Source of the DNA: an uncultured Clostridia bacterium
Lineage (GTDB): Bacteria; Bacillota; Clostridia; TANB77; CAG-508
Assembly (NCBI GenBank): GCA_944386165.1
Contig: CALXAA010000009.1
Coordinates: 1-64,000, forward strand
Direction: 5' to 3'
Length of the DNA: 64,000 nucleotides
In this document: positions 43,809-54,479 of the stretch, in pieces
How the letters are laid out: each line of letters opens with the position of its first letter
Numbering within the stretch: position 1 is the first letter of the stretch
The notes under the pieces: generated by a model
Told to the model about the DNA's origin: nothing
What the model saw: only the letters and a program-made list of their open reading frames with translations
Database searches by the model: none
Made by a program: the position numbers and the translations under genes

Positions 43809-45826
43809 GATTTACCAAAGAAAGTTTAAATTTAGAAAAAGGGTTAGATAAAGAATGGGTAATAACAAATGGTATTGGAGGATATGCTTCATCTACCATA
43901 ATTGGAGTAAACACTCGTAGATATCATGGGCTATTAATAGCGCCAGTAATACCTCCAGCGAGAAGGATGCTAATATTATCAAAAATAGATGAGAGCTTTG
44001 AAATTGATGGAAAAAAATATGATTTATTCACAAATATAGGCAAAAATTACATAAAACATGGTTATGAATATCAAGTAAGTTTTACAAAAGAATTTATGCC
44101 AGTATTTGGATATAAAATTAATGATGTAGAAATAAAAAAAGTTATTTGTATGCAACACTTTAAAAATACAGTTGCAGTATACTACAAAATAAAAAACGGA
44201 AAACAAAAATCAAAAATAATTCTTACACCAATAATGAATTATAGAAATTCTCATTATATGAATAAAGACCACATATTTGACTTGCAAGAAAAATATAACA
44301 GAAGAAAACTTGAAGTAAAAATAGATAATGGAAGACCTATATATATGGCAATTTCTGAAGGAAATTATATAGAACACAAAAACGATACATTTTTTAACAT
44401 GTTTTATATTGAAGAAGAAAAACGTGGATTTGAAGCAGAAGAAAATCATATAATTCCAGGAAGATTTGAAATTGAAATAGAACCAAATGAAGAAAAACAA
44501 ATTTCACTTATATGTTCATTAGAAGAAAACATAGATGAATTAGATGCAAGAGCAATTATCACAAATGAAGTTGTAAGACAAAATGAAGAAATTATGAAAT
44601 CCCAATTAATAAAAAATTCAGAAGAAAAAACACAAGATGAACAAAAAAATGACCAATTAATAAAGCAATTTCTTATTGCAGCAGATAACTTTATTATAAA
44701 AAGACCATTATTTAACACATATTCACTTATCGCTGGATACCCATGGTTTTTAGATTGGATGAGAGATACATTAATTTCATTTGAAGGAATATTATTAGTT
44801 ACAAATAAATTCAATATTGCCAAAAAAGTATTAAAAACATGTGTAAGAGATATAAAATATGGACTAGTTCCAAATGCATATAGCGAAGAAGATGACAGAC
44901 CATTATATAACAGTGTTGATTCATCATTACTTTTATTTGAACAAGTAAAAAAATATTTAAAATACACATCAGACTATGAATTTATTATGGATGAAATCTA
45001 TCCAAAACTTGAATCTATTATTCAAAATTATTCAACAGGAATAGACATAGATGACAACAACATCTATTTAGATACAGATGGACTAATAGTTTCAGGAACA
45101 GAATTTACACAAAACACATGGATGGATGTAAAATATAATGGAGTTCCAGCAACACCTAGAAATGGAAAACCAGTAGAAATAAATGCTATGTGGTATAATG
45201 CACTAAAAATAATGTCTGAATTATCAAAACAAAAAGATGATAAAACAAGTAAAGCAAAATATGACAAAATGGCATTAAAATGCAAAAAATCATTTGTTGA
45301 AAAATTTTACAACAAAAAAAGAAAATGTTTATATGATGTTTTAGGAGACGGAAAAATAAGACCAAACCAATTATTTGCGTTAAGCCTTTCATATCCTGTT
45401 TTAGATGTAAATTCAGAAGAAGCAGAATCAATGTTTGAAGTTGTAACAAAAAAATTGTTAAACCCATATGGATTAAAAACATTAGCAAAAGGAGAAGAAA
45501 ATTATATAGAAGTATATGAAGGTAATGACTTTAAAAGAGACTTTAGTTATCATCAAGGAATAACATGGACTTGGTTATTAGGATTATATTATGATTGCTT
45601 GAAAAAATTTGCAACTAATAGAAAAACTAATAAAAATGAATATGAAGAAAGATTAAAAACATTCAGAAAACAAGTTACAGAAACATTCTCAAAAGAAATG
45701 AATGAAAGAGGATGTATTGGAAGCATTGCGGAAATATTTGACTCTAAAAAACCATATGAACCAAAAGGAGCTATTGCTCAAGCCTGGAGTGTAGCAGAAG
45801 TATTTAGAATCATCTTAGGAAAATAA
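43805..45826 (+). CDS. glycogen-debranching-type amylo-alpha-1,6-glucosidase
   Basis: The 673-residue product has an N-terminal GDE domain (EWVITNGIGGYASSTIIGVN, RRYHGLLIAP) and a C-terminal (alpha/alpha)6 barrel (LIAGYPWFLDWMRDTLIS, GTEFTQNTWMDVK, IAEIFDSKKPYEPKGAIAQA) of the GH133 family. It should release alpha-1,6-linked glucose from glycogen. It is translationally coupled to yvcK, an unusual pairing that links storage carbon with a sugar-sensing factor (inference). Confidence 0.9.
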   Translation: MRFTKESLNLEKGLDKEWVITNGIGGYASSTIIGVNTRRYHGLLIAPVIPPARRMLILSKIDESFEIDGKKYDLFTNIGKNYIKHGYEYQVSFTKEFMPVFGYKINDVEIKKVICMQHFKNTVAVYYKIKNGKQKSKIILTPIMNYRNSHYMNKDHIFDLQEKYNRRKLEVKIDNGRPIYMAISEGNYIEHKNDTFFNMFYIEEEKRGFEAEENHIIPGRFEIEIEPNEEKQISLICSLEENIDELDARAIITNEVVRQNEEIMKSQLIKNSEEKTQDEQKNDQLIKQFLIAADNFIIKRPLFNTYSLIAGYPWFLDWMRDTLISFEGILLVTNKFNIAKKVLKTCVRDIKYGLVPNAYSEEDDRPLYNSVDSSLLLFEQVKKYLKYTSDYEFIMDEIYPKLESIIQNYSTGIDIDDNNIYLDTDGLIVSGTEFTQNTWMDVKYNGVPATPRNGKPVEINAMWYNALKIMSELSKQKDDKTSKAKYDKMALKCKKSFVEKFYNKKRKCLYDVLGDGKIRPNQLFALSLSYPVLDVNSEEAESMFEVVTKKLLNPYGLKTLAKGEENYIEVYEGNDFKRDFSYHQGITWTWLLGLYYDCLKKFATNRKTNKNEYEERLKTFRKQVTETFSKEMNERGCIGSIAEIFDSKKPYEPKGAIAQAWSVAEVFRIILGK

Positions 45827-45838
45827 GGAAGGGAAAAA

Positions 45839-46852
45839 ATGCTAAAAGTAGAAGAATTAGAAAAGCAAGTAAATCAAGGAAATGTAAATGGAATCTATTT
45901 ACTATATGGTGAAGAAACTTTTTTACTAGAACAACAAGTAGCAAAAATGAAAAAAAACTTTGGTGAACTTGTAAAAGGAATTAATTACATAATTATAGAT
46001 GAAAATAATATACAGGAGTTAATTGCAGATATCGAAACTCCTGCTTTTGGCTATCCAAAAAAATTAATAATAGTCAAAAATACAGGAATATTCAAAAGAG
46101 AAACCAAAAATAGTGGAGTCAGCAAAGAATTAAAAGATAAAATAAACAATTATTTAAAAGATAATGTAAAATTAATAAATGAAGTAGCATTATTAATATT
46201 TATAGAAAAAGAAGCTGAAAAAAATGCTATTTTTAATACTATAGAAAAAATAGGAACAATATGTAATTTTGAAGAACAAAAGCCAATTCAGATAGTAAAA
46301 AGACTAAAAACAATAAGTTCTGCATATAAAGTAGATTTTTCCGAAAGCAATTTAAACTATTTAATAGAATGTTGTGGAACAAATATGCAAGATTTAATAA
46401 ATGAAACAAGAAAACTTATTGAATATGCAGGGGCAGGTGGAAGTGTTCAAAAGCAAGATATTGACTCATTATGTTCAAAAAAACTTGAGAGTGTAATATT
46501 TGATTTAACAGATAATCTAGGACAAAAGAAAATTAAAGAAGCAATAGATGTATTACACAATTTAATTGCTTCAAAAGAACCAATTCAAAAAATTTTAATC
46601 ACATTATATAATCATTTTAAAAAACTATATTTTGTAAAATTAGCCATAATGTATAATAAAAATATTGAAACAAGTCTAAAGTTAAAGCCAAACCAAGTTT
46701 TTTTAATAAGAAAATATAAAGCACAAGCACAATCTTTTCAAATTTCAGAATTAAAAAAATTAATTCAACAACTTGAAGACTTAGATTATAAATACAAAAT
46801 AGGATTAATTGATTTAAATATAGGACTAGAAGCAATTATTTGTGCAATTTAA
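45839..46852 (+). CDS. holA: DNA polymerase III delta subunit
   Basis: The 337-residue product starts at ATG 45839 behind AAGGAAGGG. NGIYLLYGEETFLLEQQ at the N-terminus and the LIASKEPIQKILITLYNHFKKL segment near residue 245 are typical of HolA. It opens the sliding clamp within the clamp loader. Confidence 0.9.
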   Translation: MLKVEELEKQVNQGNVNGIYLLYGEETFLLEQQVAKMKKNFGELVKGINYIIIDENNIQELIADIETPAFGYPKKLIIVKNTGIFKRETKNSGVSKELKDKINNYLKDNVKLINEVALLIFIEKEAEKNAIFNTIEKIGTICNFEEQKPIQIVKRLKTISSAYKVDFSESNLNYLIECCGTNMQDLINETRKLIEYAGAGGSVQKQDIDSLCSKKLESVIFDLTDNLGQKKIKEAIDVLHNLIASKEPIQKILITLYNHFKKLYFVKLAIMYNKNIETSLKLKPNQVFLIRKYKAQAQSFQISELKKLIQQLEDLDYKYKIGLIDLNIGLEAIICAI

Positions 46853-46872
46853 AAGTAGAAAGGAAATTAGTT

Positions 46873-49800
46873 ATGGGGTTAAGAGTAATTCATGGTAGAG
46901 CAGGAACAGGGAAAAGTGAATATTGCTATAACGAAATCTCTGAAAAAGTAAAAGAAAACAATAAAATACTAGTTATTACCCCAGAGCAATTCTCATTTAC
47001 AGCTGAAAAAAAACTAATGGATGCATTAAAAACAGAAGCGGTTTTAAATGCAGAAGTTGTAACATTTAGTAGAATGGCATATAGAGTAATAAATGAAATA
47101 GGTGGAAGAACAGAAACAAATTTGAGTAAATGTGGAAAAATAATGCTTATATATTCCATATTAAACAATTGTAAAAAAGATTTGAAATTTTTAGGAAAAA
47201 CAGACGAAAATGTTGATATGGTTGAAACAGCAATTACAGAATTCAAAAAACACGGAATTAGTGTAGAACAACTAAAAAAAGAAACAGAAAGTCAAGAAGA
47301 CATTTATCTAAAAAACAAATTAAATGACATAAATATTATATATGAAAAATTCCAAGAACAAATAGCGGAAAAATACATAGATGAAACAGACTTATTAACA
47401 ATATTAGCACAAAATGTGGATAAAGTTGATGAATTTAAAGATAATTTAATATATATAGATGAATTTTCAGGATTTACAAGTCAAGAATATGATATAATAA
47501 AAAAACTTTTAAAAATAGCCAAACAAGTAACAGTAACAATATGTACAGATTCAATACATGATGTAAAAAATCCAGATACAGACATATTTTATTCAAACCA
47601 AATTACAACAAACAAAATACTACAACTAGCAGAAGAAAGCCAAATTAAAGTTGAAGAAGTAAATTTAGAAAAAAACTATAGATTTAAAACACCAGAATTA
47701 AAACACTTAGAACAAAATTTATATAATTTAAAAAGCCAAATATATTCAGAAGAAGTAAAAAACATATCATTATTTTTAGCCAAAAACCAATATTCTGAAA
47801 TTGAACAAGTAGCAAAAAATATTTTTAAATTAGTAAGAGATGAAAACTATAGATATAAAGATATATCAATAATTACAAAAAATATTGATACATATGCAAA
47901 TTTAGCTAGAGTAATATTTGAAAAATATGATATCCCAATATTTATAGATGAAAATAGAGATTTAAACCAAAACATAATAATACAATATCTACTTTCAATA
48001 TTAGAAATATTTATAAAAAATTGGAGTTATGAATCAATATTTAATTACTTAAAAACTGGACTTAATGATATCGAAGAAGACGAATTATTTAAGTTAGAAA
48101 AATATTGTATAAAATGGGGAATTAAAAATAATAAATGGAAAAAAGAATTTACATATGGAAACTTTGATGAAAAAGAAAAAGCAGAAATTGAAAGACTAGA
48201 ACAAATCAGAAAAAATATAGTAGACCCACTAGTAAAATTGAAAAAAGAAATTGACGAGAACAAAACAGCTAAAGGAATATCAAAAGCAATATATCAATTT
48301 CTAGTAGACCAAGAAATAGCAAAAAAGATAAGACAAAAGCAAAATGAATTAGAAGAAAAAGGTTTAATAGACTTATCACATGAATATGAAAGTAGTATAA
48401 ATATAGTTATAAATTTATTAGATGAAATAGTATTAGTATTCAAAGATGACAAAATTACAATAGACAAATTTGCCCAAATTTTAAGAGTAGGTTTAAAAAA
48501 TAGTAATTTAACAAAAATTCCAGGAACACAAGACCAAGTAATAATGGGAGATGTAGATAGGTCAAGAAGCCATAAAGTAAAAGCAACATTTATTATAGGC
48601 CTTAATGATGGAATTTTTCCAAGTATAAACAAAGATGAAGGTTTTTTAAATGATGAAGATAGAGAAATCTTAAAAAGTCATGGAATAGAACTTGCTAAAG
48701 GAACAATAGATAAATTATATGAAGACAATTTTAATATATATAAAACATTTACAACAGCAGAACAAAAACTATATTTGTCATATCCGTCATCAGATATGCA
48801 GGGAAAGGCTTTAAGACCATCAATATTAGTAAATAGAATAAAAAAAATCTATCCAAAATTAAGTGAAGAAAGTGATGTGATAGAATCAAAATCAGAAATA
48901 CTAAATACCAAAACAACATATGAAGAATTAATAAACAATATTAGCAAATTAAGAGAAAATGAAATTGAAAAAATATGGTATTATGTTTATAATTATTATA
49001 AAAAAGATGAAAATTGGAATAATAAGCTAGAGCAGAGTTTAAAAGGACTAAATTATTCAAATTTACCAGAAAAAATAGAACAAAAAAATATAGATAAATT
49101 ATATGGTAACAAACTTTCAACAAGTATATCAAAATTAGAACAATATAGAAGATGTCCATTTTCATATTTTTTACAATATGGTTTAAAAATAAAACCACAA
49201 GAAGAATTAAAAGTAAAAAGCTTTGATACAGGAACATTTATGCATGAAGTAATAGATGAAGTTTTTGAAATTATAAAAGAAGAAAAAATAAAATTAGAAG
49301 ATATAACAGAAGATAAAATATCAGAAATTGTTGACAAAATAATTGATGAAGAACTTTTACAAAACAAAAATTACATTTTTACATCAACAGCAAAATATAG
49401 AGTATTAGTAATTAGACTTAAAAAAATAATAAAAAAAGCATTAAAATATATAATCCAATCATTAACATCAAGTGAATTTAATGTGTTAGGAACAGAATTA
49501 GAATTTGATGATAAAGGAAAATATAAAACAATTAAGTTACAATTAGAAAATGGCAAAAATGTAGAAATAACAGGAAAAATTGATAGAGTAGACACTGCTC
49601 AAAACGAAGATGGAAAATATTTAAGAATAATAGATTATAAATCATCAATAAAAAACATAGATTTAAACGAAGTCTACGCAGGACTACAAATACAATTATT
49701 AACATATTTAGATGCAGTATGTAAAGAAGAGGACTTAATGCCAGCTGGAATTTTATATTTTAGTTTAATGGAACAAATGATTGATACAGACAAAAATATG

Positions 49801-50232
49801 GAATTAGAACAAATTGAAGAAAGAATTAGAAAAAGTTTCAAAATGAAAGGACTTATTTTAGCAGACATAAAAGTTGTTAAACTACATGACAAAAATTTAG
49901 AAAATGGATATTCAAATATAGTGCCAGCTTATATTTCAAAAAGTGGACTAAGTGAAGGAAAATCTAGTTGTGTAAGCAAAGAACAATTTAAGGACTTACA
50001 AGACTATATGTATATAGTAATAAAACAAATTTCAAATGAAATTTTAAGTGGAAATATAGACTTAAAACCATTTTATAAAAACAAGAAAACACCTTGTAGT
50101 TATTGTGATTATAAAAGTATATGCAATTTCAATAATGGAGCATGTTTAAACAAATATAATTTTATTGATGAAAAAAGCAAACAAGAAATTCTTGAAAAAA
50201 TTAAAATTGAAAATAGATATGGAAGGAGATAG
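46873..50232 (+). CDS. addB: helicase-exonuclease AddAB, AddB subunit
   Basis: The 1119-residue product starts at ATG 46873 behind AAAGGAAA. It has Walker A HGRAGTGKSEYC and a RecB-type nuclease domain (GKIDRVD ... LRIIDYKSS). The iron-sulfur Cys set is in RRCPFSYF and TPCSYCDYKSICNF. It repairs double-strand breaks with AddA. addA normally follows addB but here pgeF follows, so addA must lie elsewhere. Confidence 0.93.
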   Translation: MGLRVIHGRAGTGKSEYCYNEISEKVKENNKILVITPEQFSFTAEKKLMDALKTEAVLNAEVVTFSRMAYRVINEIGGRTETNLSKCGKIMLIYSILNNCKKDLKFLGKTDENVDMVETAITEFKKHGISVEQLKKETESQEDIYLKNKLNDINIIYEKFQEQIAEKYIDETDLLTILAQNVDKVDEFKDNLIYIDEFSGFTSQEYDIIKKLLKIAKQVTVTICTDSIHDVKNPDTDIFYSNQITTNKILQLAEESQIKVEEVNLEKNYRFKTPELKHLEQNLYNLKSQIYSEEVKNISLFLAKNQYSEIEQVAKNIFKLVRDENYRYKDISIITKNIDTYANLARVIFEKYDIPIFIDENRDLNQNIIIQYLLSILEIFIKNWSYESIFNYLKTGLNDIEEDELFKLEKYCIKWGIKNNKWKKEFTYGNFDEKEKAEIERLEQIRKNIVDPLVKLKKEIDENKTAKGISKAIYQFLVDQEIAKKIRQKQNELEEKGLIDLSHEYESSINIVINLLDEIVLVFKDDKITIDKFAQILRVGLKNSNLTKIPGTQDQVIMGDVDRSRSHKVKATFIIGLNDGIFPSINKDEGFLNDEDREILKSHGIELAKGTIDKLYEDNFNIYKTFTTAEQKLYLSYPSSDMQGKALRPSILVNRIKKIYPKLSEESDVIESKSEILNTKTTYEELINNISKLRENEIEKIWYYVYNYYKKDENWNNKLEQSLKGLNYSNLPEKIEQKNIDKLYGNKLSTSISKLEQYRRCPFSYFLQYGLKIKPQEELKVKSFDTGTFMHEVIDEVFEIIKEEKIKLEDITEDKISEIVDKIIDEELLQNKNYIFTSTAKYRVLVIRLKKIIKKALKYIIQSLTSSEFNVLGTELEFDDKGKYKTIKLQLENGKNVEITGKIDRVDTAQNEDGKYLRIIDYKSSIKNIDLNEVYAGLQIQLLTYLDAVCKEEDLMPAGILYFSLMEQMIDTDKNMELEQIEERIRKSFKMKGLILADIKVVKLHDKNLENGYSNIVPAYISKSGLSEGKSSCVSKEQFKDLQDYMYIVIKQISNEILSGNIDLKPFYKNKKTPCSYCDYKSICNFNNGACLNKYNFIDEKSKQEILEKIKIENRYGRR

Positions 50233-50236
50233 AAAT

Positions 50237-51064
50237 TTGAAAAATCTATCAAATGAAATTGTACTTCACACAAATAAAAACGGTGTTCAATTTTTACAAT
50301 TTAAGAAACTATTAGAATTTAGTGATATTTTAGTACATGCTTATAGTCTTGGATTAGATAGAAACTTTAGAACTTCAAATCTTGAGCAAAATACAAGTTT
50401 AAAAGACTATAAAGACTTATGTAATGAAATAAATGCAAACTATATTAACTTAGTAAAACCAAATCAAGCACACACTAAAAATGTAACAAAAGTTGAACAC
50501 AAAATAAATATAGACAAGCCAGATTTCAATTTAGAACAATATAACTCAACAGATGGAACAGTTACAAATAAGAAAAACATACTACTAGCAACAACAAATG
50601 CAGACTGTATATTACTACTATTTTTTGACCCTATCAATAAAGTTATTGCAAATGTTCATTCAGGTTGGAGAGGAACACTTCAAAGGATTTCAGTAGAAGC
50701 AATTCATAAAATGCAAAAAGAATATAGTTGTAAACCAGAAAACATTATATGTTGTATATGTCCAAGCATAAGAAAGTGCCACTTTGAAGTTGAGCAAGAT
50801 GTAGAAAAATTATTTGAAGAAGAGTTTAAAGAAGAACTAAAAGAAAATAACAAAAACGAAGAAATAATTGAAAGAAAAAATGAAATAAAATGGACAATAG
50901 ACACAATTAAATTAAATAAAATTATATTACAAAAAGAAGGACTAAAATCAGAAAATATATTAGATTGTGGAATTTGTAGTGTATGCAATTCTGATTTAAT
51001 ACATTCATTTAGATGTGAAAAACAAGGATATGGTTTAGAAACAGCTATAATTGGATTAAAATAA
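50237..51064 (+). CDS. pgeF: PgeF/YfiH-family (laccase-domain) peptidoglycan editing factor
   Basis: The 275-residue product uses TTG 50237, chosen for AAGGAG at 50223-50228; longer in-frame starts lie within addB. The metal-site motifs TNADCILLLFF and VHSGWRGTLQRI and the Cys in GICSVCNSDLIHSFR fit the family. Homologues were first called polyphenol oxidases and in E. coli remove wrong amino acids from peptidoglycan precursors. Confidence 0.88.
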   Translation: MKNLSNEIVLHTNKNGVQFLQFKKLLEFSDILVHAYSLGLDRNFRTSNLEQNTSLKDYKDLCNEINANYINLVKPNQAHTKNVTKVEHKINIDKPDFNLEQYNSTDGTVTNKKNILLATTNADCILLLFFDPINKVIANVHSGWRGTLQRISVEAIHKMQKEYSCKPENIICCICPSIRKCHFEVEQDVEKLFEEEFKEELKENNKNEEIIERKNEIKWTIDTIKLNKIILQKEGLKSENILDCGICSVCNSDLIHSFRCEKQGYGLETAIIGLK

Positions 51065-51068
51065 TATA

Positions 51069-51107
51069 AAACACTTTGAATCTATTTTTAAATTCAAAGT
51101 GCTTTTT
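51069..51107. terminator. intrinsic terminator
   Basis: ACACTTTGAAT pairs with ATTCAAAGTGC, followed by T5. Confidence 0.8.
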
Positions 51108-51118
51108 CTTTCAAAAAA

Positions 51119-51208
51119 CTATCTATTATTATTTTTTTGATTGTTATTGTTGTTGTTATTATTGTTTTTGTCATTATTTTTATTTTTGTTATTATTTTTT
51201 TCTGACAT
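51119..51208 (-). CDS. 29-residue Asn/Lys-rich microprotein
   Basis: ATG 51208 is preceded on the minus strand by GGAGGTG, as strong as any start in the window. The frame reads MSEKNNNKNKNNDK, then a run of eight Asn, then QKNNNR and stop. It is 20 of 29 residues Asn or more by eye and hydrophilic. Similar tiny Asn-rich ORFs recur in AT-rich Clostridia, but I know no function. It lies in the 290-base gap between pgeF and murD, opposite to both. Confidence 0.5.
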   Translation of the reverse strand: MSEKNNNKNKNNDKNNNNNNNNNQKNNNR

Positions 51209-51354
51209 AAATAACACCTCCAGTTAAAAGTTTACAAAAATATTTTACCCATGAAAACAAGAAATATACAATTATATTGTAAAAACCAAAAAAAAGTTAT
51301 ATAATAAGAACGAAATCAAATAATGTGAATACAATACAAAAGTGGAGGAGAAAA

Positions 51355-52758
51355 ATGGAATTTAAAAATAAAAAATTAGAAGAATTTGAAAAAAACATAA
51401 AAAACAAAAAAGTAGCAGTAATAGGAGTAGGAGTAAGCAATATTCCATTAATTGATTATTTATATGAAAAACAAGCAATTGTAACAATATTTGATAACAA
51501 AGAAGCAGAAAAAATACCAAAAGAAATCTCAGAAAAAATAAAAAAATACAACTTTGAATTTTATTTTGGAAGCAGAAGTTTAGACAACTTACACAGATAT
51601 GATATAATATTTAGATCACCAAGTTGTTTACCAACAAAACCAGAACTAGTAAGAGAAAAAGAAAGAGGAGCAATAATTACAACAGAAATAGAACAATTAA
51701 TTAAAATGGCACCATGTAAAGTAATTGGAATAACAGGTAGTGATGGAAAAACAACAACAACAACATTAACAGCAAAAATTCTAGAAGATGCAGGATATAA
51801 TGTATATTTAGGAGGAAACATAGGAATACCACTTTTCACAAAGCTAAAAGACATAAAACCTGAAGATATAATAGTATTAGAATTAAGTAGTTTTCAATTA
51901 ATGGGAATGGAAGTAAGTCCAGATATAGCAGCAATAACAAACATAACCCCAAATCATTTAAATGTACATAAAGATTATCAAGAATATATAGATGCCAAAA
52001 AAAATATATATAAACACCAAAAAAGTACAGGAATTCTTGTATTAAATGCAGATAATGAATTAACAAATGCATGCCAAGATGACGCAAATGGAGATGTAAT
52101 ATTATTTAGTAGTAAACAAAAATTAAGTTATGGATATATAGTTGAAGATGGAATAATAAAAAAATGTAATGATGGAATTAGAAGACACTTAATATCACAA
52201 GATGAAATTAAACTAAAAGGAATTCATAACTTACAAAATATATGTACAGCACTAGCATTAACTGAAAACTTAGTAGACACAGAAAAAGCACTAGACACAG
52301 TAAAAGAATTTTCAGGAGTGCATCATAGACTAGAACTAGTAAGAACATTAAATGGAGTAGAATGGTATAATGACTCAGCAAGCACATCGCCAACAAGAGG
52401 AATATCTGCATTAAATTCATTTGAAAATGAAATAGTATTAATTGCAGGAGGAGCAGATAAAAATTTAGATTATACACCATTTGGAAAAGCAATAGTAGAA
52501 AGAAATGTAAAAAGTCTAATTTTAATAGGTCAAACTGCAGACAAAATATATACAGCAGTAAAAAACGAATTAGAAAAACAAAACAAAACATTAGACATAC
52601 ATATGTGTGAAACATTTAAACAAAGCCTAGAACTAGCAAAGAGAATTGCAAAACCAGGACAAATAGTTCTATTTTCACCAGCAAGTACAAGTTTTGATAT
52701 GTTTAAAGATATGTATGATAGAGGAGATAGATTTAGAGAAGAAGTAAATAAATTTTAA
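51355..52758 (+). CDS. murD: UDP-N-acetylmuramoyl-L-alanine--D-glutamate ligase
   Basis: The 467-residue product starts at ATG 51355 behind GTGGAGGAG. It has the Rossmann N-domain (VAVIGVGVSNIPLIDYL), the ATP loop GITGSDGKTTTTTLTAKIL and the ligase C-domain (HHRLELVRTLNGVEWYNDSA). It adds D-Glu to UDP-MurNAc-L-Ala. Confidence 0.96.
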   Translation: MEFKNKKLEEFEKNIKNKKVAVIGVGVSNIPLIDYLYEKQAIVTIFDNKEAEKIPKEISEKIKKYNFEFYFGSRSLDNLHRYDIIFRSPSCLPTKPELVREKERGAIITTEIEQLIKMAPCKVIGITGSDGKTTTTTLTAKILEDAGYNVYLGGNIGIPLFTKLKDIKPEDIIVLELSSFQLMGMEVSPDIAAITNITPNHLNVHKDYQEYIDAKKNIYKHQKSTGILVLNADNELTNACQDDANGDVILFSSKQKLSYGYIVEDGIIKKCNDGIRRHLISQDEIKLKGIHNLQNICTALALTENLVDTEKALDTVKEFSGVHHRLELVRTLNGVEWYNDSASTSPTRGISALNSFENEIVLIAGGADKNLDYTPFGKAIVERNVKSLILIGQTADKIYTAVKNELEKQNKTLDIHMCETFKQSLELAKRIAKPGQIVLFSPASTSFDMFKDMYDRGDRFREEVNKF

Positions 52759-52785
52759 AAAACAAAGGAAATAGAGGTGGTATTA

Positions 52786-53625
52786 ATGACAATAAAAGAA
52801 GCAATAACAAAAGGAATGATAATGTTAAAATCAAATAATATTGAAAGTCCAAAATTAAAATCAAGGTTATTACTTCAATATGTTTTAGATGAGCCAAGAC
52901 AATATATAATAGTTTATGACAAAAAAGAAATTACAAAAAAGCAACAATGGGAATACTTTATAAATATTGAAAAGCTAACAAAAGGAATACCATTACAACA
53001 CATAACACACAGACAAGAATTCATGAAAATGGATTTCTTTGTTGATGAAAACACATTAATACCAAGACCAGATACAGAAATTCTAGTTGAAGAAGTTATA
53101 AAAATAGCAAAACAAAAATACAACCCTAAAATTTTAGACTTATGCACAGGAAGTGGAGCAATTGCAATTTCTCTAAAAAAATATGTTCCAAATTCAGAAA
53201 TAATTGGAATTGACATTAGTGAAAAAGCAATAGAAGTTGCAAACAAAAATGCAAATAAACTTAATGTAGATGTTAAATTTATAAAATCAGATTTATTTGA
53301 AAAACTAAAAAAAGAAAAATTTGATATTATAGTTTCAAACCCGCCATATATAAAAAAAGAAGAGATAAAGAAATTGAGCAAAGAAGTACAAAAAGAGCCA
53401 GAGCTAGCATTAGATGGAGGAATAGATGGCTTAGACTTTTATAGAAAAATTACAAGTCAAGCAATAGAATATTTAAAAACAGAAAGTTTTCTATGTTTTG
53501 AAATAGGATACAATCAAAAAAATGATGTTATGCAAATAATAGAAGATCAGCAAAATTATAAAAACATATATTGCAAAAAAGATTTATATGGATATGATAG
53601 AGTAATAGTAGCACAAGTCATATAA
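52786..53625 (+). CDS. prmC: release-factor glutamine methyltransferase
   Basis: The 279-residue product starts at ATG 52786 behind GAGGTGG; a GTG at 52777 is too close to that site. DLCTGSGAIAISL is the SAM loop and SNPPYI the NPPY catalytic motif. It methylates the GGQ glutamine of RF1 and RF2. Confidence 0.94.
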   Translation: MTIKEAITKGMIMLKSNNIESPKLKSRLLLQYVLDEPRQYIIVYDKKEITKKQQWEYFINIEKLTKGIPLQHITHRQEFMKMDFFVDENTLIPRPDTEILVEEVIKIAKQKYNPKILDLCTGSGAIAISLKKYVPNSEIIGIDISEKAIEVANKNANKLNVDVKFIKSDLFEKLKKEKFDIIVSNPPYIKKEEIKKLSKEVQKEPELALDGGIDGLDFYRKITSQAIEYLKTESFLCFEIGYNQKNDVMQIIEDQQNYKNIYCKKDLYGYDRVIVAQVI

Positions 53626-53648
53626 AAGAAAGGAGCTTCACAAAAAAT

Positions 53649-54479
53649 ATGTCTTTTTCAACAGAATTAAAAGAAGAAATAAGTAAAACAGAAAATTTAT
53701 CAGATAAAGAAGCAGTAAAATATGAACTTCTAGGATACCTGATGAGTAGTAATATTTCCGAAAAAGATAACAAAATAAAATATTCAACAGAAAATGAATA
53801 TAACATAAACAGATTTTCAAGATTATTAAGTAATAGCAATATAGATGATTATGATATAAGTATACAAGGAAAAATATTTACAATAACATGCCCAAAAATA
53901 AAAATCCAAACAGAAAATTTACCAAAAGAACAAATAAAAAATGTAATAAGAGGAGCATATTTAGGATCAGGCTCAATAAATAATCCAGAAAATACATATC
54001 ACTTAGAAATAGGAATTAGAAGAAAAGAATATGCAAACTTAATTATAAAAGGATTAAATGAATATGATATAAAATGCAATTGTATTGAAAAAAACAAAGA
54101 ATATACAATATACTTAAAAGATGGAGAAGAAATATCAAAAATTTTAGCATTACTTGGAGCAAACAAATCTGTTTTAAAATATGAGGAAATTAGAGTTCAA
54201 AGAGAAATGAAAAACAAAATAAACAGAATCGTAAATTGTGAAACAGCAAATATGAACAAAACAATGAATGCAGCAATAGAACAAATTGATGCAATAAGAA
54301 AACTAAAAGAAAACGGAAAATTTGAGAAAATGGAAAAAACACTTAAAGAAATTGCAGAACTTAGAATTCAAAATCCAAGTGCAAGTTTAACAGAATTAGG
54401 AAAAATGTTACAACCACCAATAAGTAAGTCAGGAGTAAATTATAGATTAAAAAAAATAATGGAGATGGGAAAAGAATAA
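53649..54479 (+). CDS. whiA: DNA-binding protein WhiA
   Basis: The 276-residue product starts at ATG 53649 behind AAAGGAG. MSFSTELKEEISK opens a LAGLIDADG-like domain with GAYLGSGSINNPENTYHLE, and the C-terminal HTH has LTELGKMLQPPISKSGVNYRL. WhiA links cell division and chromosome segregation in Firmicutes. One base separates its stop from hemW. Confidence 0.95.
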   Translation: MSFSTELKEEISKTENLSDKEAVKYELLGYLMSSNISEKDNKIKYSTENEYNINRFSRLLSNSNIDDYDISIQGKIFTITCPKIKIQTENLPKEQIKNVIRGAYLGSGSINNPENTYHLEIGIRRKEYANLIIKGLNEYDIKCNCIEKNKEYTIYLKDGEEISKILALLGANKSVLKYEEIRVQREMKNKINRIVNCETANMNKTMNAAIEQIDAIRKLKENGKFEKMEKTLKEIAELRIQNPSASLTELGKMLQPPISKSGVNYRLKKIMEMGKE

